From: an uncultured Clostridia bacterium | GTDB lineage: Bacteria; Bacillota; Clostridia; Oscillospirales; Oscillospiraceae | Assembly: GCA_947173485.1 (NCBI GenBank) | Contig: CAMWFH010000008.1 | Coordinates: forward strand, 27,407 to 91,406 | Direction of reading: 5' to 3' | DNA: 64,000 bases | Shown here: piece after piece, positions 1-7,967 of the stretch | How positions within the stretch are numbered: position 1 is the stretch's first letter | How the letters are laid out: each line of letters opens with the position of its first letter | Translations under genes and position numbers: made by a program | The notes under the pieces: generated by a model | Seen by the model: only the letters and a program-made list of their open reading frames with translations | The model's database searches: none | What the model was told of the DNA's origin: nothing

Positions 1-1
1 G

Positions 2-229
2 ATCCTCCTGGGCACCCTGGCCCCCGGCTCCTCCATCGGCCTCCACACCCACGACACCACCAGCGAGACCATCTACATCCTCCGGGGCACCGGCACAGAG
101 ATCTGTGACGGCCAGGAGGAGGCCCTGCGCCCCGGCGTCTGCCACTACTGCCCCAAGGGCAGCTCCCACACCATGATCAACACCGGCACGGAGGAGCTGG
201 CCTTCTTCGCGGTGGTGCCGGTACAGTAA
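2..229 (+). CDS. Cupin-domain protein, C-terminal fragment (5' end off window)
   Basis: The reading frame is open from base 2 to a TAA at 227-229, giving the last 75 residues of a single-domain cupin. The two cupin halves are visible: a Gly/His-rich strand with 'HTHDTTSETIYIL' that supplies metal-ligand histidines, and a later 'PGVCHYCPKGSSHTMIN' strand. Cupins of this size are typically small metal-binding beta-barrels acting as isomerases, dioxygenases or sugar-binding modules; the substrate cannot be told from this piece. A HIT protein starts 17 bases downstream behind its own strong ribosome binding site, so the two are probably cotranscribed. Confidence 0.8.
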   Translation: MLLGTLAPGSSIGLHTHDTTSETIYILRGTGTEICDGQEEALRPGVCHYCPKGSSHTMINTGTEELAFFAVVPVQ

Positions 230-245
230 AAAAGGAGGTCCATCC

Positions 246-584
246 ATGTCCGACTGCTTGTTCTGCAAGATCATTGCCGGGGAGATCCCGTCCAAGAAGG
301 TCTACGAGGACGATCTCTGCTATGCCTTCTACGACATCGACCCCCAGGCCCCCACCCACTTCCTGGTGATCCCCAAGGCCCATATCGCCTCCGTGTCCGC
401 CGTGACCGGGGATACGGCCCCCATCGTGGGCCACATCTTCGAGGTGATCGCCCGGCTGGCGGGGGAGCTGGGCCTGGAGAGCTACCGGGTGGTGTCCAAC
501 ATCGGCCCCCAGGCGGGGCAGAGCGTGTTCCACCTCCACTTCCACGTCCTCAGCGGACGGGATATGACCTGGCCTCCGGGCTGA
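246..584 (+). CDS. HIT family nucleotide-binding hydrolase
   Basis: A 112-residue histidine-triad protein, full length for the family. It opens with CLFCKII, the usual N-terminus of Hint-like HIT proteins with zinc-type cysteines, and ends with the catalytic triad H96-L-H98-F-H100. HIT proteins hydrolyse or transfer nucleoside 5'-monophosphate groups from adenylated or phosphoramidate substrates in the cytoplasm; the natural substrate is unknown here. The ATG at 246 follows an AAGGAGG site at 232-238. A hairpin terminator follows the stop. Confidence in the family is high, in the substrate low. Confidence 0.93.
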   Translation: MSDCLFCKIIAGEIPSKKVYEDDLCYAFYDIDPQAPTHFLVIPKAHIASVSAVTGDTAPIVGHIFEVIARLAGELGLESYRVVSNIGPQAGQSVFHLHFHVLSGRDMTWPPG

Positions 585-605
585 TCGTACAAGGAGCAGG
601 AAACA

Positions 606-640
606 GGTGCGGTAGGCCAAAGCGGCCTGCCGCACCTTTC
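606..640 (+). terminator. Rho-independent terminator after the HIT gene
   Basis: An inverted repeat with 13-base arms (GGTGCGGTAGGCC / GGCCTGCCGCACC) and a short loop is followed by TTTCT. It sits 22 bases after the HIT stop codon and also separates it from the convergent broken gene. Confidence 0.8.
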
Positions 641-682
641 TGCGCGGGAGAACATTCCGAGATCCCGCCGATAGACCAGAGG

Positions 683-1234
683 TCATGGCAAGGATGAAAC
701 GAGGGATCTTAATGGAGGAGCAAACAAGCCGATCAGAGGGAATAGGATGCCTATGCCGCAATAAAGGCAGGAACAGCGAACGGCATACCTTTGCAGTGCA
801 GGCACATAAAATGATCGCGGATCTCCCGGTGTGTAGTATAGATCGACCTGGTCTCCGCTTTTTACGATCTGATGTCCAGAACCGCCGGAAGAGGTAACGG
901 TATAGTTCGTCCCATCCACCTGAAATCCAAATTGGGGGAAGTAGAGCTTATTTCCCCCTGTGGGCCTTCGTCTTCCTTCAGAAATGACGATGGCAGTCGT
1001 TAACACAGTAGCGCTCCCTCATTCTTTCAACAAACGGTGTCGTATAGACATTCCAAGCGCAAAGAAGACCAAGGGGAAGATCGTAAACCCTACATCACAT
1101 ATTCGTTCGTCTGCCGTTCTGCCGGGCTGTCCTATAATGATCCCCGCAAAAACAAAGCATAGCAACGGCCAAAAGATCGCAAAAAACCGCCACCTTTTGC
1201 CTGCAAGAGCTTGTGATGATGCTTTCACTTCCAT
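683..1234 (-). pseudogene. DUF3592-like membrane protein interrupted by an in-frame TGA
   Basis: Two open stretches, 1234-1019 and 1006-683, lie in the same frame and are separated by one TGA (1021-1019) with four sense codons after it. Joined, they give about 183 residues with the DUF3592 layout: two N-terminal membrane segments, a soluble beta domain with 'FGFQVDGTNYTVTSS' and 'GDQVDLYYTPGDP', then a last membrane segment. The second half has no good start or ribosome binding site of its own. I infer a nonsense mutation in a single gene. Base composition is less GC-rich than its neighbours. The start ATG at 1234 follows a G-rich Shine-Dalgarno and a good promoter. No function is known for the family. 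Confidence 0.7.
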
Positions 1235-1334
1235 AGTTAGCCCCCCAGATCGCGGTCCATCCGTTTGTTATAAACGGAGCGTATCACGGATACGGGTGAT
1301 ATGCGACCCTCATTTGCCGGTATAGGATGGGTCC

Positions 1335-1363
1335 ATTATAGAGCAGTACCCGCTGAAAAGCAA
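1335..1363 (-). promoter_or_regulatory. Sigma-A-type promoter of the broken DUF3592-like gene
   Basis: On the minus strand TTGCTT (1363-1358) and TATAAT (1340-1335) are separated by 17 bases. The -35 box lies in the loop of a perfect 11-base inverted repeat, GTACCCGCTGA (1346-1356) / TCAGCGGGTAC (1371-1381), which could be an operator. Confidence 0.6.
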
Positions 1364-1430
1364 GCGCCTCTCAGCGGGTACCCGGTCTCTTATGATGATG
1401 TCTTTCAGAGGCGGTCTGCTTGTATCCGCC

Positions 1431-1748
1431 TTATCCCGCCGCCAGGGTGATGCCCACCACCACGGCGGGGCTGCCGCCGGCGTTCCAGATCTCGTGGAGG
1501 TCTCCGCCCTTCACCAGGCAGGCCTCATCGGGGCCGAACCGCCGGACGTCCCCCGGTGTCCGGGCCTCCAGCGTCCCCTCCAGGGCGATGAACAGATGGT
1601 CCTGCTCCGGGTGCCGGTGGGCCGGCTCCGGTCCGCCGCCCTGGGGCTCTAAGCGGGCGATGGACACGTCCAGCACCCGCCGGTCCCCGTCAAAGACCCG
1701 CTTGGCCAGAAAGCCCACATGGCCGGGGACTGGTCCGAAGCCCTCCAT
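1431..1748 (-). CDS. Small cupin-domain protein
   Basis: A 105-residue single-domain cupin. The first cupin motif is visible as 'PAHRHPEQDHLFIALEGTLE' and the second as 'GDLHEIWNAG', so both His/Glu metal-ligand clusters appear intact. The start codon ATG shares its A with the TGA stop of the upstream trpB-like gene, so the two are translationally coupled and lie under the same Trp T-box. This suggests a role near tryptophan or indole metabolism, but that is inference from position only. Cupins of this length are often accessory proteins with unknown ligands. Confidence 0.8.
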   Translation of the reverse strand: MEGFGPVPGHVGFLAKRVFDGDRRVLDVSIARLEPQGGGPEPAHRHPEQDHLFIALEGTLEARTPGDVRRFGPDEACLVKGGDLHEIWNAGGSPAVVVGITLAAG

Positions 1749-3124
1749 CAGCCCTGCACCTGGGGCAGCTGGGCCAGGCTCTTGGCGATGTCCTCGTCGG
1801 TGGGGACCACACTCTTCATCTCACCGCTGTGGAACTTCTCATAGGCCACCAGGTCGAAGTAGCCGGTGCCGGTGAGGCCGAAGAGGATGGTCTTTTCCTC
1901 GCCGGTCTCCTTGCAGTGCTTGGCCTCGTTGATGGCCGCCAGGATGGCGTGGCTGCTCTCGGGGGCGGGGAGGATGCCCTCCACCCGGGCGAAATACTCC
2001 GCCGCCTCGAACACGTCGGTCTGCTTCACGGAAGTGGCCTCCATGTAGCCGTCGTGGTAGAGCTGGCTGAGGATGGAGCTCATGCCGTGGAACCGGAGGC
2101 CGCCGGCGTGGTCGGCGTTGGGGATGAAGGAGCTGCCCAGGGTGTACATCTTGGCCAGGGGGCAGACCATGCCGGTGTCGCAGAAGTCGTAGGCGAACTT
2201 GCCTCTTGTGAAGCTGGGGCAGGAGGCGGGCTCCACGGCGATGAAGCGGTAGTCAGCCTCGCCCCGGAGCTTCTCGCCCATGAAGGGGGCGATGAGGCCG
2301 CCTAAGTTGCTGCCGCCGCCGGCGCAGCCGATGATGATATCAGGCTTGACGCCGTACTTGTCCAGGGCGGTCTTGGCCTCCAGGCCGATGACGGACTGGT
2401 GGAGCAGCACCTGGTTCAGCACGCTGCCCAGGACGTAGCGGTAGCCCTCGTGGGTCACCGCGGTCTCCACCGCCTCGCTGATGGCGCAGCCCAGGGAGCC
2501 GGTGGTGCCGGGGAACTGGGCCAAGATCTTCTTGCCCACCTCTGTGGTGTCGGAGGGGGAGGGGGTGACGCTGGCGCCGTAGACCTTCATGACCTCCCGG
2601 CGGAAGGGCTTCTGCTCGTAGGAGCATTTTACCATGTAGACCTTGCAGTCCAGCCCCAGGTAGCCGCAGGCCATGGAGAGGGCGGTGCCCCACTGGCCGG
2701 CGCCGGTCTCGGTGGTCACGCCGGTGAGGCCCTGCTTTTTGGCGTAGTAGGCCTGGGCGATGGCGGAGTTGAGCTTGTGGGAGCCGGAGGTGTTGTTGCC
2801 CTCGAATTTGTAGTAGATTTTGGCGGGCGTCTGGAGCTTCTCCTCCAGGCAGTAGGCCCGGACCAGGGGGGAGGGGCGGTACATCTTGTAGAAGTCCCGG
2901 ATCTCCTGGGGGATGGGGAAAAGGGCGGTGTCGTTGTCCAGCTCCTGCTGGACCAGCTCCTTGCAGAACACCCCCTCCAGTTCGGCGGCGGTCATAGGCG
3001 CGCCGGTGCCAGGGTCCAGCAGGGGGGCGGGCTTCACCTTCATGTCGGCCCGGAGGTTGTACCAGCTGTGGGGCATCTCCTCCTCAGAGAGGTAGATCTT
3101 GTAGGGGATCTTGTTCTCGCTCAT
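1748..3124 (-). CDS. trpB: TrpB-like (TrpB2) PLP-dependent tryptophan synthase beta chain
   Basis: A 458-residue fold-type II PLP enzyme of the TrpB2 branch: it is longer than TrpB1 and has the N-terminal 'RPSPLVRAYCLEE' region and the PLP lysine in 'NNTSGSHKLN' (K117). The glycine-rich phosphate loop 'GCAGGGSNLGG' is present. TrpB2 enzymes condense indole with serine to tryptophan and often act without TrpA; no trpA lies nearby. I chose the ATG at 3124 because AAAAGGAGAA lies just upstream and the longer reading frame runs back into the T-box terminator. A Trp-specific T-box precedes it and a cupin overlaps its end. Confidence 0.92.
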   Translation of the reverse strand: MSENKIPYKIYLSEEEMPHSWYNLRADMKVKPAPLLDPGTGAPMTAAELEGVFCKELVQQELDNDTALFPIPQEIRDFYKMYRPSPLVRAYCLEEKLQTPAKIYYKFEGNNTSGSHKLNSAIAQAYYAKKQGLTGVTTETGAGQWGTALSMACGYLGLDCKVYMVKCSYEQKPFRREVMKVYGASVTPSPSDTTEVGKKILAQFPGTTGSLGCAISEAVETAVTHEGYRYVLGSVLNQVLLHQSVIGLEAKTALDKYGVKPDIIIGCAGGGSNLGGLIAPFMGEKLRGEADYRFIAVEPASCPSFTRGKFAYDFCDTGMVCPLAKMYTLGSSFIPNADHAGGLRFHGMSSILSQLYHDGYMEATSVKQTDVFEAAEYFARVEGILPAPESSHAILAAINEAKHCKETGEEKTILFGLTGTGYFDLVAYEKFHSGEMKSVVPTDEDIAKSLAQLPQVQG

Positions 3125-3161
3125 AGTCTTGTTCTCCTTTTCATGATGAGATGCTGGGGGC

Positions 3162-3445
3162 AAAAGAAAAACACCTTTGTCCCTAGCTTTTTGCTGGGAC
3201 AAAAGTGCTGAAAACACTTCTGCGGTGCCACCCGGCTTGACGCCCTATAGAGCGCCCACTCTGCGCGTACCAACATACGCCGGTCTTGATAACGGAGATC
3301 CTCTCCGGCTCGCCTACTTGGCCGCTCTTACCGGCGGCGGTTCGGTCTGCCCTCGAAAGCCCATTCAGCCCGGCCATCCCTACCGCGTTCCCACCATCCG
3401 CGGCTCTCTGAAAGGTACCTGCCTGGCTTACTCACACTCTCTCAA
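3162..3445 (-). promoter_or_regulatory. T-box leader, tryptophan-type (specifier UGG)
   Basis: On the minus strand the leader contains the canonical T-box core GGGTGGCACCGCA (3233-3221), which pairs with the uncharged tRNA acceptor end. A terminator follows: a CAC..TTTGTCCC / GGGACAAA..GTG stem closing on TTTTTCTTTT (3207-3162). Stem I begins with an AGAGAG segment. The specifier region reads GAA-TGG-GC, with TGG at 3363-3361, the codon for tryptophan. Uncharged tRNA-Trp would stabilise the antiterminator and allow trpB2 and cupin expression. The Trp specifier agrees with the gene function. Exact helix ends were not folded. Confidence 0.9.
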
Positions 3446-3457
3446 CGGTTTGAACAT

Positions 3458-3486
3458 TTTATAGCACATCCTTCGCCCTTTGTCAA
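3458..3486 (-). promoter_or_regulatory. Promoter of the T-box/trpB2/cupin operon
   Basis: Minus-strand TTGACA (3486-3481), 17-base spacer, TATAAA (3463-3458). Transcription would start just upstream of T-box stem I. Confidence 0.8.
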
Positions 3487-3507
3487 GAGTGGATTTTCAT
3501 TTTGCGC

Positions 3508-3539
3508 AAAAAAGCGGGGATGCCCGTTGGCACCCCCGC
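3508..3539 (-). terminator. Terminator of the LRR/SLH surface protein gene
   Basis: Minus-strand GCGGGGGTGCC-AACG-GGCATCCCCGC followed by TTTTTT, 7 bases past the stop codon of the surface protein. Confidence 0.9.
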
Positions 3540-3546
3540 CCCTGCG

Positions 3547-5517
3547 TTACCAGATGCGCTGGAACAGCCGGTAGATGATGATAGCGGCGTCTCCGCGGGT
3601 CATGTTGCCCGTGCCGGAGAAGGTGCCGTCCGTCCGGTAGACCACCAGGTTCTCACGGGTAGCCAGGGCGACCTCGCCCAGGGCCCACTTATCCACGGTG
3701 TCGCTGTACTTGCCCAGATAGGCGGCGGCATCGGCGGGGGCCTTGTAGCCCATCTCGGTGGTCAGCACCCGGCTGGCCACGGCTACGATCTGCACCTTGC
3801 TGATGGTGGTGAGGCCCCGGAAGGTCTTGTCGTTGTAGCCCTTGATGAGGCCGTTCTTTTGGCTGGACCCAGCGGCGGCATAGTACCAATCGCCGGACTT
3901 GACATCAACGAAGCTGTTGGTGGCCCCGTTGTCCAGCTTGCCCAGGGCACGGACCAGGAGGGCCGCGATCTCCGCCCGGTTGATGCTCCCGTCCGGGTCG
4001 AAGGTGGTGGAGGTCTTGCCGTTGATGATGCCCTTGGAGGCGAGATACCGGATAGCCGCCTGCATCTCGGCGCTCTTGTTCTGGATATCAGTGAAGTTCT
4101 TTTCATTGGTCTGGACGGTGTAGCTGCCGGAGTTGGTGATCTTGCCGTCCATGGTGACGGTCGCCGGGTTGTATTTACTGGATGTAGATTTACCAGAAGT
4201 ATTCACCACGGCCTGATAGGTGGTATTGCTCTTGTCCGTTGGCAGGGACAGGGTGACGGGGTTGCTGGTCTTGCCGTGGGGCAAATTCAAGGACACGACC
4301 ACCTTGCCGTTGGCCTTTCCGGCGGCGTACCCCGCGCCGGTGTCCTCGGTGGTGATGGTCAGGATCTCCGTCAGGTCCGCTTTCAGGTCCTCCGTTTTGA
4401 GGGTCAGGGCATAGGTCGGTGTCTCCACCCGAATTTTATCGACTTCCGTGGTCAGGATGTCCGGGTCTATCTTGATGCTGATCTTGCCGGTGGCGTTGGT
4501 GGACAGGGTGACGGTATTGGACAGGTAACGGGCTGTAGACACGCCGCCGTTCACCAGGGCGCTCTCCACGGCGCTGCTGGTGTTCTTGGCGATCGTCTCC
4601 AGCTCCACCACGGCGGCGGCGTTGATGATCACATCATTGGAGTTGACCGCCTTTTTAGCCGCTTTCGCCGTGGCCGTCTCGGCGTAGAGGGCGGCTAAGT
4701 CCATGCCGGTGGCGGAGGACTTCTGCTCATTGGTCATTTGACCGACAAGAGCCTGCACGGCGCGGACTGCGGTGCTGGGGTCTGTCACCCGCTCCAATTC
4801 CTCTGTGGGGAGGGTGACGCTTGCGCCGGGGTCGGGGGCATCGTAGAAATATTCTTGGTCCTGCTGTGTTCCGGTGCTGTTGTAATGGATGGTAGCCTCT
4901 GTCAGCGGCTCGTTTCGGATATAGATCGAGATCGCTTTCCACTGGGCTTCACTGCCGCCATAGTATACATCCGTCAGAGCGGTGCATCCCATGAACACGT
5001 TATACCCGATATTGCTCATCCCGCTGGGGATGGTGACGCTGGTGAGGCCGGTGCACCCCGAGAACGAGCCATCCTGGAGACTGGTCACGCCATCAGGGAT
5101 GGTGATGCTGGTCAGGCCGGTGCAGTTTGAGAACACGTTATACCCCATGCTGGTCAGCCCATCAGGCAGGGTGATGCCGGTCAGACTGGCGCATCTCGCG
5201 AATGCCCCCTGCCCGATACTGGTCACGCTATCAGGAAGAGTGACGCTGGTCAGGCCGGTACAGTCTTTGAAAGCAAAGTTATTGATACTGGTCACGCTAT
5301 CAGGGATGGTGACACTGGTCAGGCTGGTACACTGCGAGAAGGCGTTGTTCCCGATACTGGTCACGCCGTTGGGGATCGTCACATCTCCGCCGGGGCCGCT
5401 GTAAGACATCAGCACGCCGTTTTTGATGGTGAGATCGCCGTCCGCCGCCCTGGCTACCACTGGTAGCATCCCCAACGCCAGCACCACCGCCAGCAGCAGG
5501 CTCAACGATCGTTTCAT
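3547..5517 (-). CDS. Secreted BspA-type leucine-rich-repeat protein with C-terminal SLH domains
   Basis: A 656-residue exported protein. Residues 1-25 form a signal peptide ending in a VARAAD-like cleavage site. About seven BspA-type LRR units follow (consensus 'FxxCTGLTSVTIPDSVTSI', residues 40-200). A mainly beta middle region is rich in T/S/V. The C-terminal ~180 residues carry S-layer homology motifs such as 'FDPDGSINRAEIAALLVRAL' and 'FVDVKSGDWYYAAA'. SLH domains hold proteins to pyruvylated cell-wall polymer, so this sits on the cell surface; BspA LRRs often bind host or bacterial proteins. The ATG at 5517 was chosen because the signal peptide begins there behind AGGGGG. A long structured leader precedes it. 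Confidence 0.9.
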   Translation of the reverse strand: MKRSLSLLLAVVLALGMLPVVARAADGDLTIKNGVLMSYSGPGGDVTIPNGVTSIGNNAFSQCTSLTSVTIPDSVTSINNFAFKDCTGLTSVTLPDSVTSIGQGAFARCASLTGITLPDGLTSMGYNVFSNCTGLTSITIPDGVTSLQDGSFSGCTGLTSVTIPSGMSNIGYNVFMGCTALTDVYYGGSEAQWKAISIYIRNEPLTEATIHYNSTGTQQDQEYFYDAPDPGASVTLPTEELERVTDPSTAVRAVQALVGQMTNEQKSSATGMDLAALYAETATAKAAKKAVNSNDVIINAAAVVELETIAKNTSSAVESALVNGGVSTARYLSNTVTLSTNATGKISIKIDPDILTTEVDKIRVETPTYALTLKTEDLKADLTEILTITTEDTGAGYAAGKANGKVVVSLNLPHGKTSNPVTLSLPTDKSNTTYQAVVNTSGKSTSSKYNPATVTMDGKITNSGSYTVQTNEKNFTDIQNKSAEMQAAIRYLASKGIINGKTSTTFDPDGSINRAEIAALLVRALGKLDNGATNSFVDVKSGDWYYAAAGSSQKNGLIKGYNDKTFRGLTTISKVQIVAVASRVLTTEMGYKAPADAAAYLGKYSDTVDKWALGEVALATRENLVVYRTDGTFSGTGNMTRGDAAIIIYRLFQRIW

Positions 5518-5853
5518 CACACAACAGCCCCCTAAAAAATTTTCTCCAACTGGCCCCAAGATGGGGGGAGATTCCCCCCATCCGGGGCACTGTTGGAAAC
5601 ATAAAAACGGTGTCGAGGTCCAAGCTCAACACCGCCTTGATCAGATCAACGCGCCGCACAGCTCAATATACCCGAAGGAAGGGGTTGCCAAAGGAGGGGT
5701 AAATGGGTATAATGAGCCTGTGGTGTAGTGAATACTACTGTGCTGAGTGGCTAGATCACTCGTACAGGGCCGCGGGGTGGTCACGACACCCTGCGGCCTG
5801 CCGCATCTATGTTTCCACAAGGTGATTTTACCCCATATCCCGTCAAATTGCAA
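5518..5853 (-). promoter_or_regulatory. Promoter and long structured 5' leader of the LRR/SLH gene
   Basis: A minus-strand promoter TTGCAA (5853-5848), 17 bases, TAAAAT (5830-5825) is followed by about 300 untranslated bases with several hairpins. These are GGCCGCAGGGTG / CACCCCGCGGCC near 5769-5799, a CGGTGT..GAG / CTC..ACACCG stem followed by TTTTT near 5600-5632 that looks like an attenuator, and GATGGGGGG / CCCCCCATC at 5560-5582. I do not recognise a named riboswitch class. Short open frames here have no convincing starts, so I see no gene in this stretch. Confidence 0.45.
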
Positions 5854-5925
5854 GAGCTTTTTTGCCGTCTCCTCCAAAAGATGCCGCCGGCCCGGAGCCG
5901 GGGCAGCGGACCGGCAAGAAAACCC

Positions 5926-5954
5926 TTGCTATTTGGCGGAACATTTTATATAAT
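5926..5954 (+). promoter_or_regulatory. Promoter of glnS
   Basis: TTGCTA (5926-5931), 17-base spacer, TATAAT (5949-5954), about 55 bases upstream of the glnS start. Confidence 0.75.
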
Positions 5955-6009
5955 ACCACTTGTCCTATACCGGACGATATCTTACAGACCGTAAAAGGAG
6001 TGTGACGAC

Positions 6010-7704
6010 ATGGCCGAGGAGACCAGGACCCCCGAGGAGGGCAAGCACTTTATCCATCAGTTCATCGACGAGGACATCGCAGAGGGTGGCCGCTTCCAGG
6101 GCATGACGGTCCACACCCGGTTCCCGCCGGAGCCCAACGGCTACCTCCACATCGGCCACTGCAAGGCCCTGTGCATCGACTTCGGCACCGCCGAGAAGTA
6201 CGGCGGCCTGTGCAACCTGCGGATGGACGACACCAACCCCACCAAGGAGGACGTGGAGTATGTGGAGGCCATCCAGGAGGACATCCACTGGCTGGGCTTC
6301 GACTGGGGGGACCGGTTCTTCTACGCCTCTGATTACTTCGAGAAGATGTACGAGTGTGCCGAGGCCCTGATCCAAAAGGGCCTGGCCTACGTCTGCCAGC
6401 TGACCCCGGAGCAGATGCGGGAGATGCGGGGAGACGTGAACGCCCCCGCCCAGTGCCCCTACCGGGACCGCCCCATAGAGGAGAACCTGGACCTGTTCCG
6501 CCGGATGCGGGCCGGGGAATTTCCTGACGGCTCCATGACCCTCCGGGCCAAGATCGATCCGTCCAGCGGCAACTTCAATATGCGCGACCCGGTGATCTAC
6601 CGCATCAACCATATGCACCACCACCGCCAGGGGGACAAGTGGTGCATCTATCCCATGTATGACTTCGCCCACCCCATCGAGGACGCCCTGGAGGGCATCA
6701 CCCACTCCCTCTGCTCCCTGGAGTTCGAGGACCACCGGCCCCTCTACGATTGGGTGATCGCCAACTGCGACCTGCCCGCCAAGCCCCGGCAGATCGAGTT
6801 CGCCCGGCTGGGCATCAACTACACTGTCATGAGCAAGCGCAAGCTCCGGGCTCTGGTGGAGGGCGGCCAGGTGAGCGGCTGGGACGACCCCCGTATGCCC
6901 ACACTCTGCGGCCTCCGCCGCCGGGGCTACACCCCCGCCGCCATCCGCAATTTCTGCGAGCGCATCGGCGTGGCCAAGGTGAGCAGCACGGTGGAATACT
7001 CCTTCCTGGAGCACTGCCTCCGGGAGGACCTGAACGAGCGGGCCCAGCGGGTCATGGCCGTCCTGCGGCCTGTGAAGCTGGTGATCACCAACTACCCCGC
7101 CGGCCAGGTGGAGACCCTCACCGTGGAGAACAACCCCTTAGACCCCTCCGCCGGTACCCGTGAGGTCACCTTCTCCCGGGAGCTGTGGGTGGAGGCGGAG
7201 GACTTCCTGCCGGAGCCGGTGCCCAAGTATAAGCGGCTGTACCCCGGCGGGCCGGAGTGCCGGCTGAAGGGGGCCTATCTCATCAAGTGCGTGGGCTATG
7301 AGACCGACGAGGCCGGGAACATCGTCCAGATCGATGCCGAGTACGATCCGGAGAGCCGGGGCGGGAACCCCGCCGATGGCCGGAAGGTCAAGGGCGCTAC
7401 CATCCACTGGGTGGACGCCGCCACCGCCGTGGACGCGGAGTGCCGCCTCTACGACAGCCTCTTCACCGACCCCGCCCCCGACAGCGGCGACAAGGACTTT
7501 ATGGACTGCCTCAACGCCGCCTCCCTGGAGGTGGTCACCGGCTGCAAGGTGGAGGCCGGTCTGGCGGAGGCCGCCAGCGGTCCGGCGTCCTTCCAGTTCA
7601 TGCGGGTGGGCTACTTCTGCCCCGACAGCAAGGACAGCCGGCCCGGCCATCTGGTGTTCAACCGCAGCGTCAGCCTGAAGGACAGCTTCAAGCCCGGCAC
7701 CTGA
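6010..7704 (+). CDS. glnS: Glutaminyl-tRNA synthetase
   Basis: A 564-residue class I aminoacyl-tRNA synthetase. The ATP-binding HIGH motif is at residues 47-50 within 'PPEPNGYLHIGH', and the KMSKS-type loop is VMSKRK around residues 273-278. The 'MDDTNPTKE' acceptor-stem region and a C-terminal beta-barrel anticodon-binding half are present. It charges tRNA-Gln directly with glutamine using ATP. Length matches bacterial GlnRS without the extra YqeY domain that some Clostridia fuse. ATG 6010 follows AAAGGAGTG. It is monocistronic, with its own promoter and terminator. Many Firmicutes instead use the GatCAB route, so this gene marks lineages that gained GlnRS. Confidence 0.97.
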   Translation: MAEETRTPEEGKHFIHQFIDEDIAEGGRFQGMTVHTRFPPEPNGYLHIGHCKALCIDFGTAEKYGGLCNLRMDDTNPTKEDVEYVEAIQEDIHWLGFDWGDRFFYASDYFEKMYECAEALIQKGLAYVCQLTPEQMREMRGDVNAPAQCPYRDRPIEENLDLFRRMRAGEFPDGSMTLRAKIDPSSGNFNMRDPVIYRINHMHHHRQGDKWCIYPMYDFAHPIEDALEGITHSLCSLEFEDHRPLYDWVIANCDLPAKPRQIEFARLGINYTVMSKRKLRALVEGGQVSGWDDPRMPTLCGLRRRGYTPAAIRNFCERIGVAKVSSTVEYSFLEHCLREDLNERAQRVMAVLRPVKLVITNYPAGQVETLTVENNPLDPSAGTREVTFSRELWVEAEDFLPEPVPKYKRLYPGGPECRLKGAYLIKCVGYETDEAGNIVQIDAEYDPESRGGNPADGRKVKGATIHWVDAATAVDAECRLYDSLFTDPAPDSGDKDFMDCLNAASLEVVTGCKVEAGLAEAASGPASFQFMRVGYFCPDSKDSRPGHLVFNRSVSLKDSFKPGT

Positions 7705-7737
7705 TGGGCGAGATCGGATAGCAGCACGATAGAGCGA

Positions 7738-7767
7738 GCCCCCGGTGGATACCCGCCGGGGGCTTTT
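7738..7767 (+). terminator. Terminator of glnS
   Basis: GCCCCCGG-TGGATAC-CCGCCGGGGGC followed by TTTT, 33 bases after the glnS stop. Confidence 0.85.
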
Positions 7768-7823
7768 GGCAGATCGCCTAAAATTAGGGTGAGAAATTTT
7801 AACTTAAATATTTACCTAAATAG

Positions 7824-7852
7824 TTGACATTTTATTAGCTTGATAGTATACT
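7824..7852 (+). promoter_or_regulatory. Strong orphan promoter in an AT-rich patch
   Basis: TTGACA (7824-7829), 17 bases, TATACT (7847-7852), a near-consensus sigma-A promoter in about 80 AT-rich bases between glnS and a convergent MATE gene. No plus-strand gene follows: the transcript would run antisense into the 3' end of the MATE gene, meeting a bidirectional hairpin at 7927-7955. It may be the relic of a lost gene or make a short antisense RNA. Confidence 0.6.
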
Positions 7853-7926
7853 CTTTTTAGTTGAAGCAGTCCTCCTCAGAATTGCTCCGCTCTACTCTTT
7901 TCTTTCTTCACCCCCTTAAAAGCAGC

Positions 7927-7955
7927 GCCGGACAGGATCTCCTGCCCGGCGTTGC
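7927..7955 (-). terminator. Bidirectional hairpin terminator after the MATE gene
   Basis: GCCGGACAGGA / TCCTGCCCGGC stem with a two-base loop, 18 bases beyond the MATE stop. T-rich tracts lie on both sides, so it could stop transcripts from either strand. Confidence 0.65.
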
Positions 7956-7967
7956 CTTTTATCTCGA

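Noticed and set aside
5641..5877. Short minus-strand frame upstream of the LRR/SLH gene
   Set aside because: Starts at TTG without a proper ribosome binding site, has no recognisable domain and overlaps strong RNA hairpins; better explained as leader.
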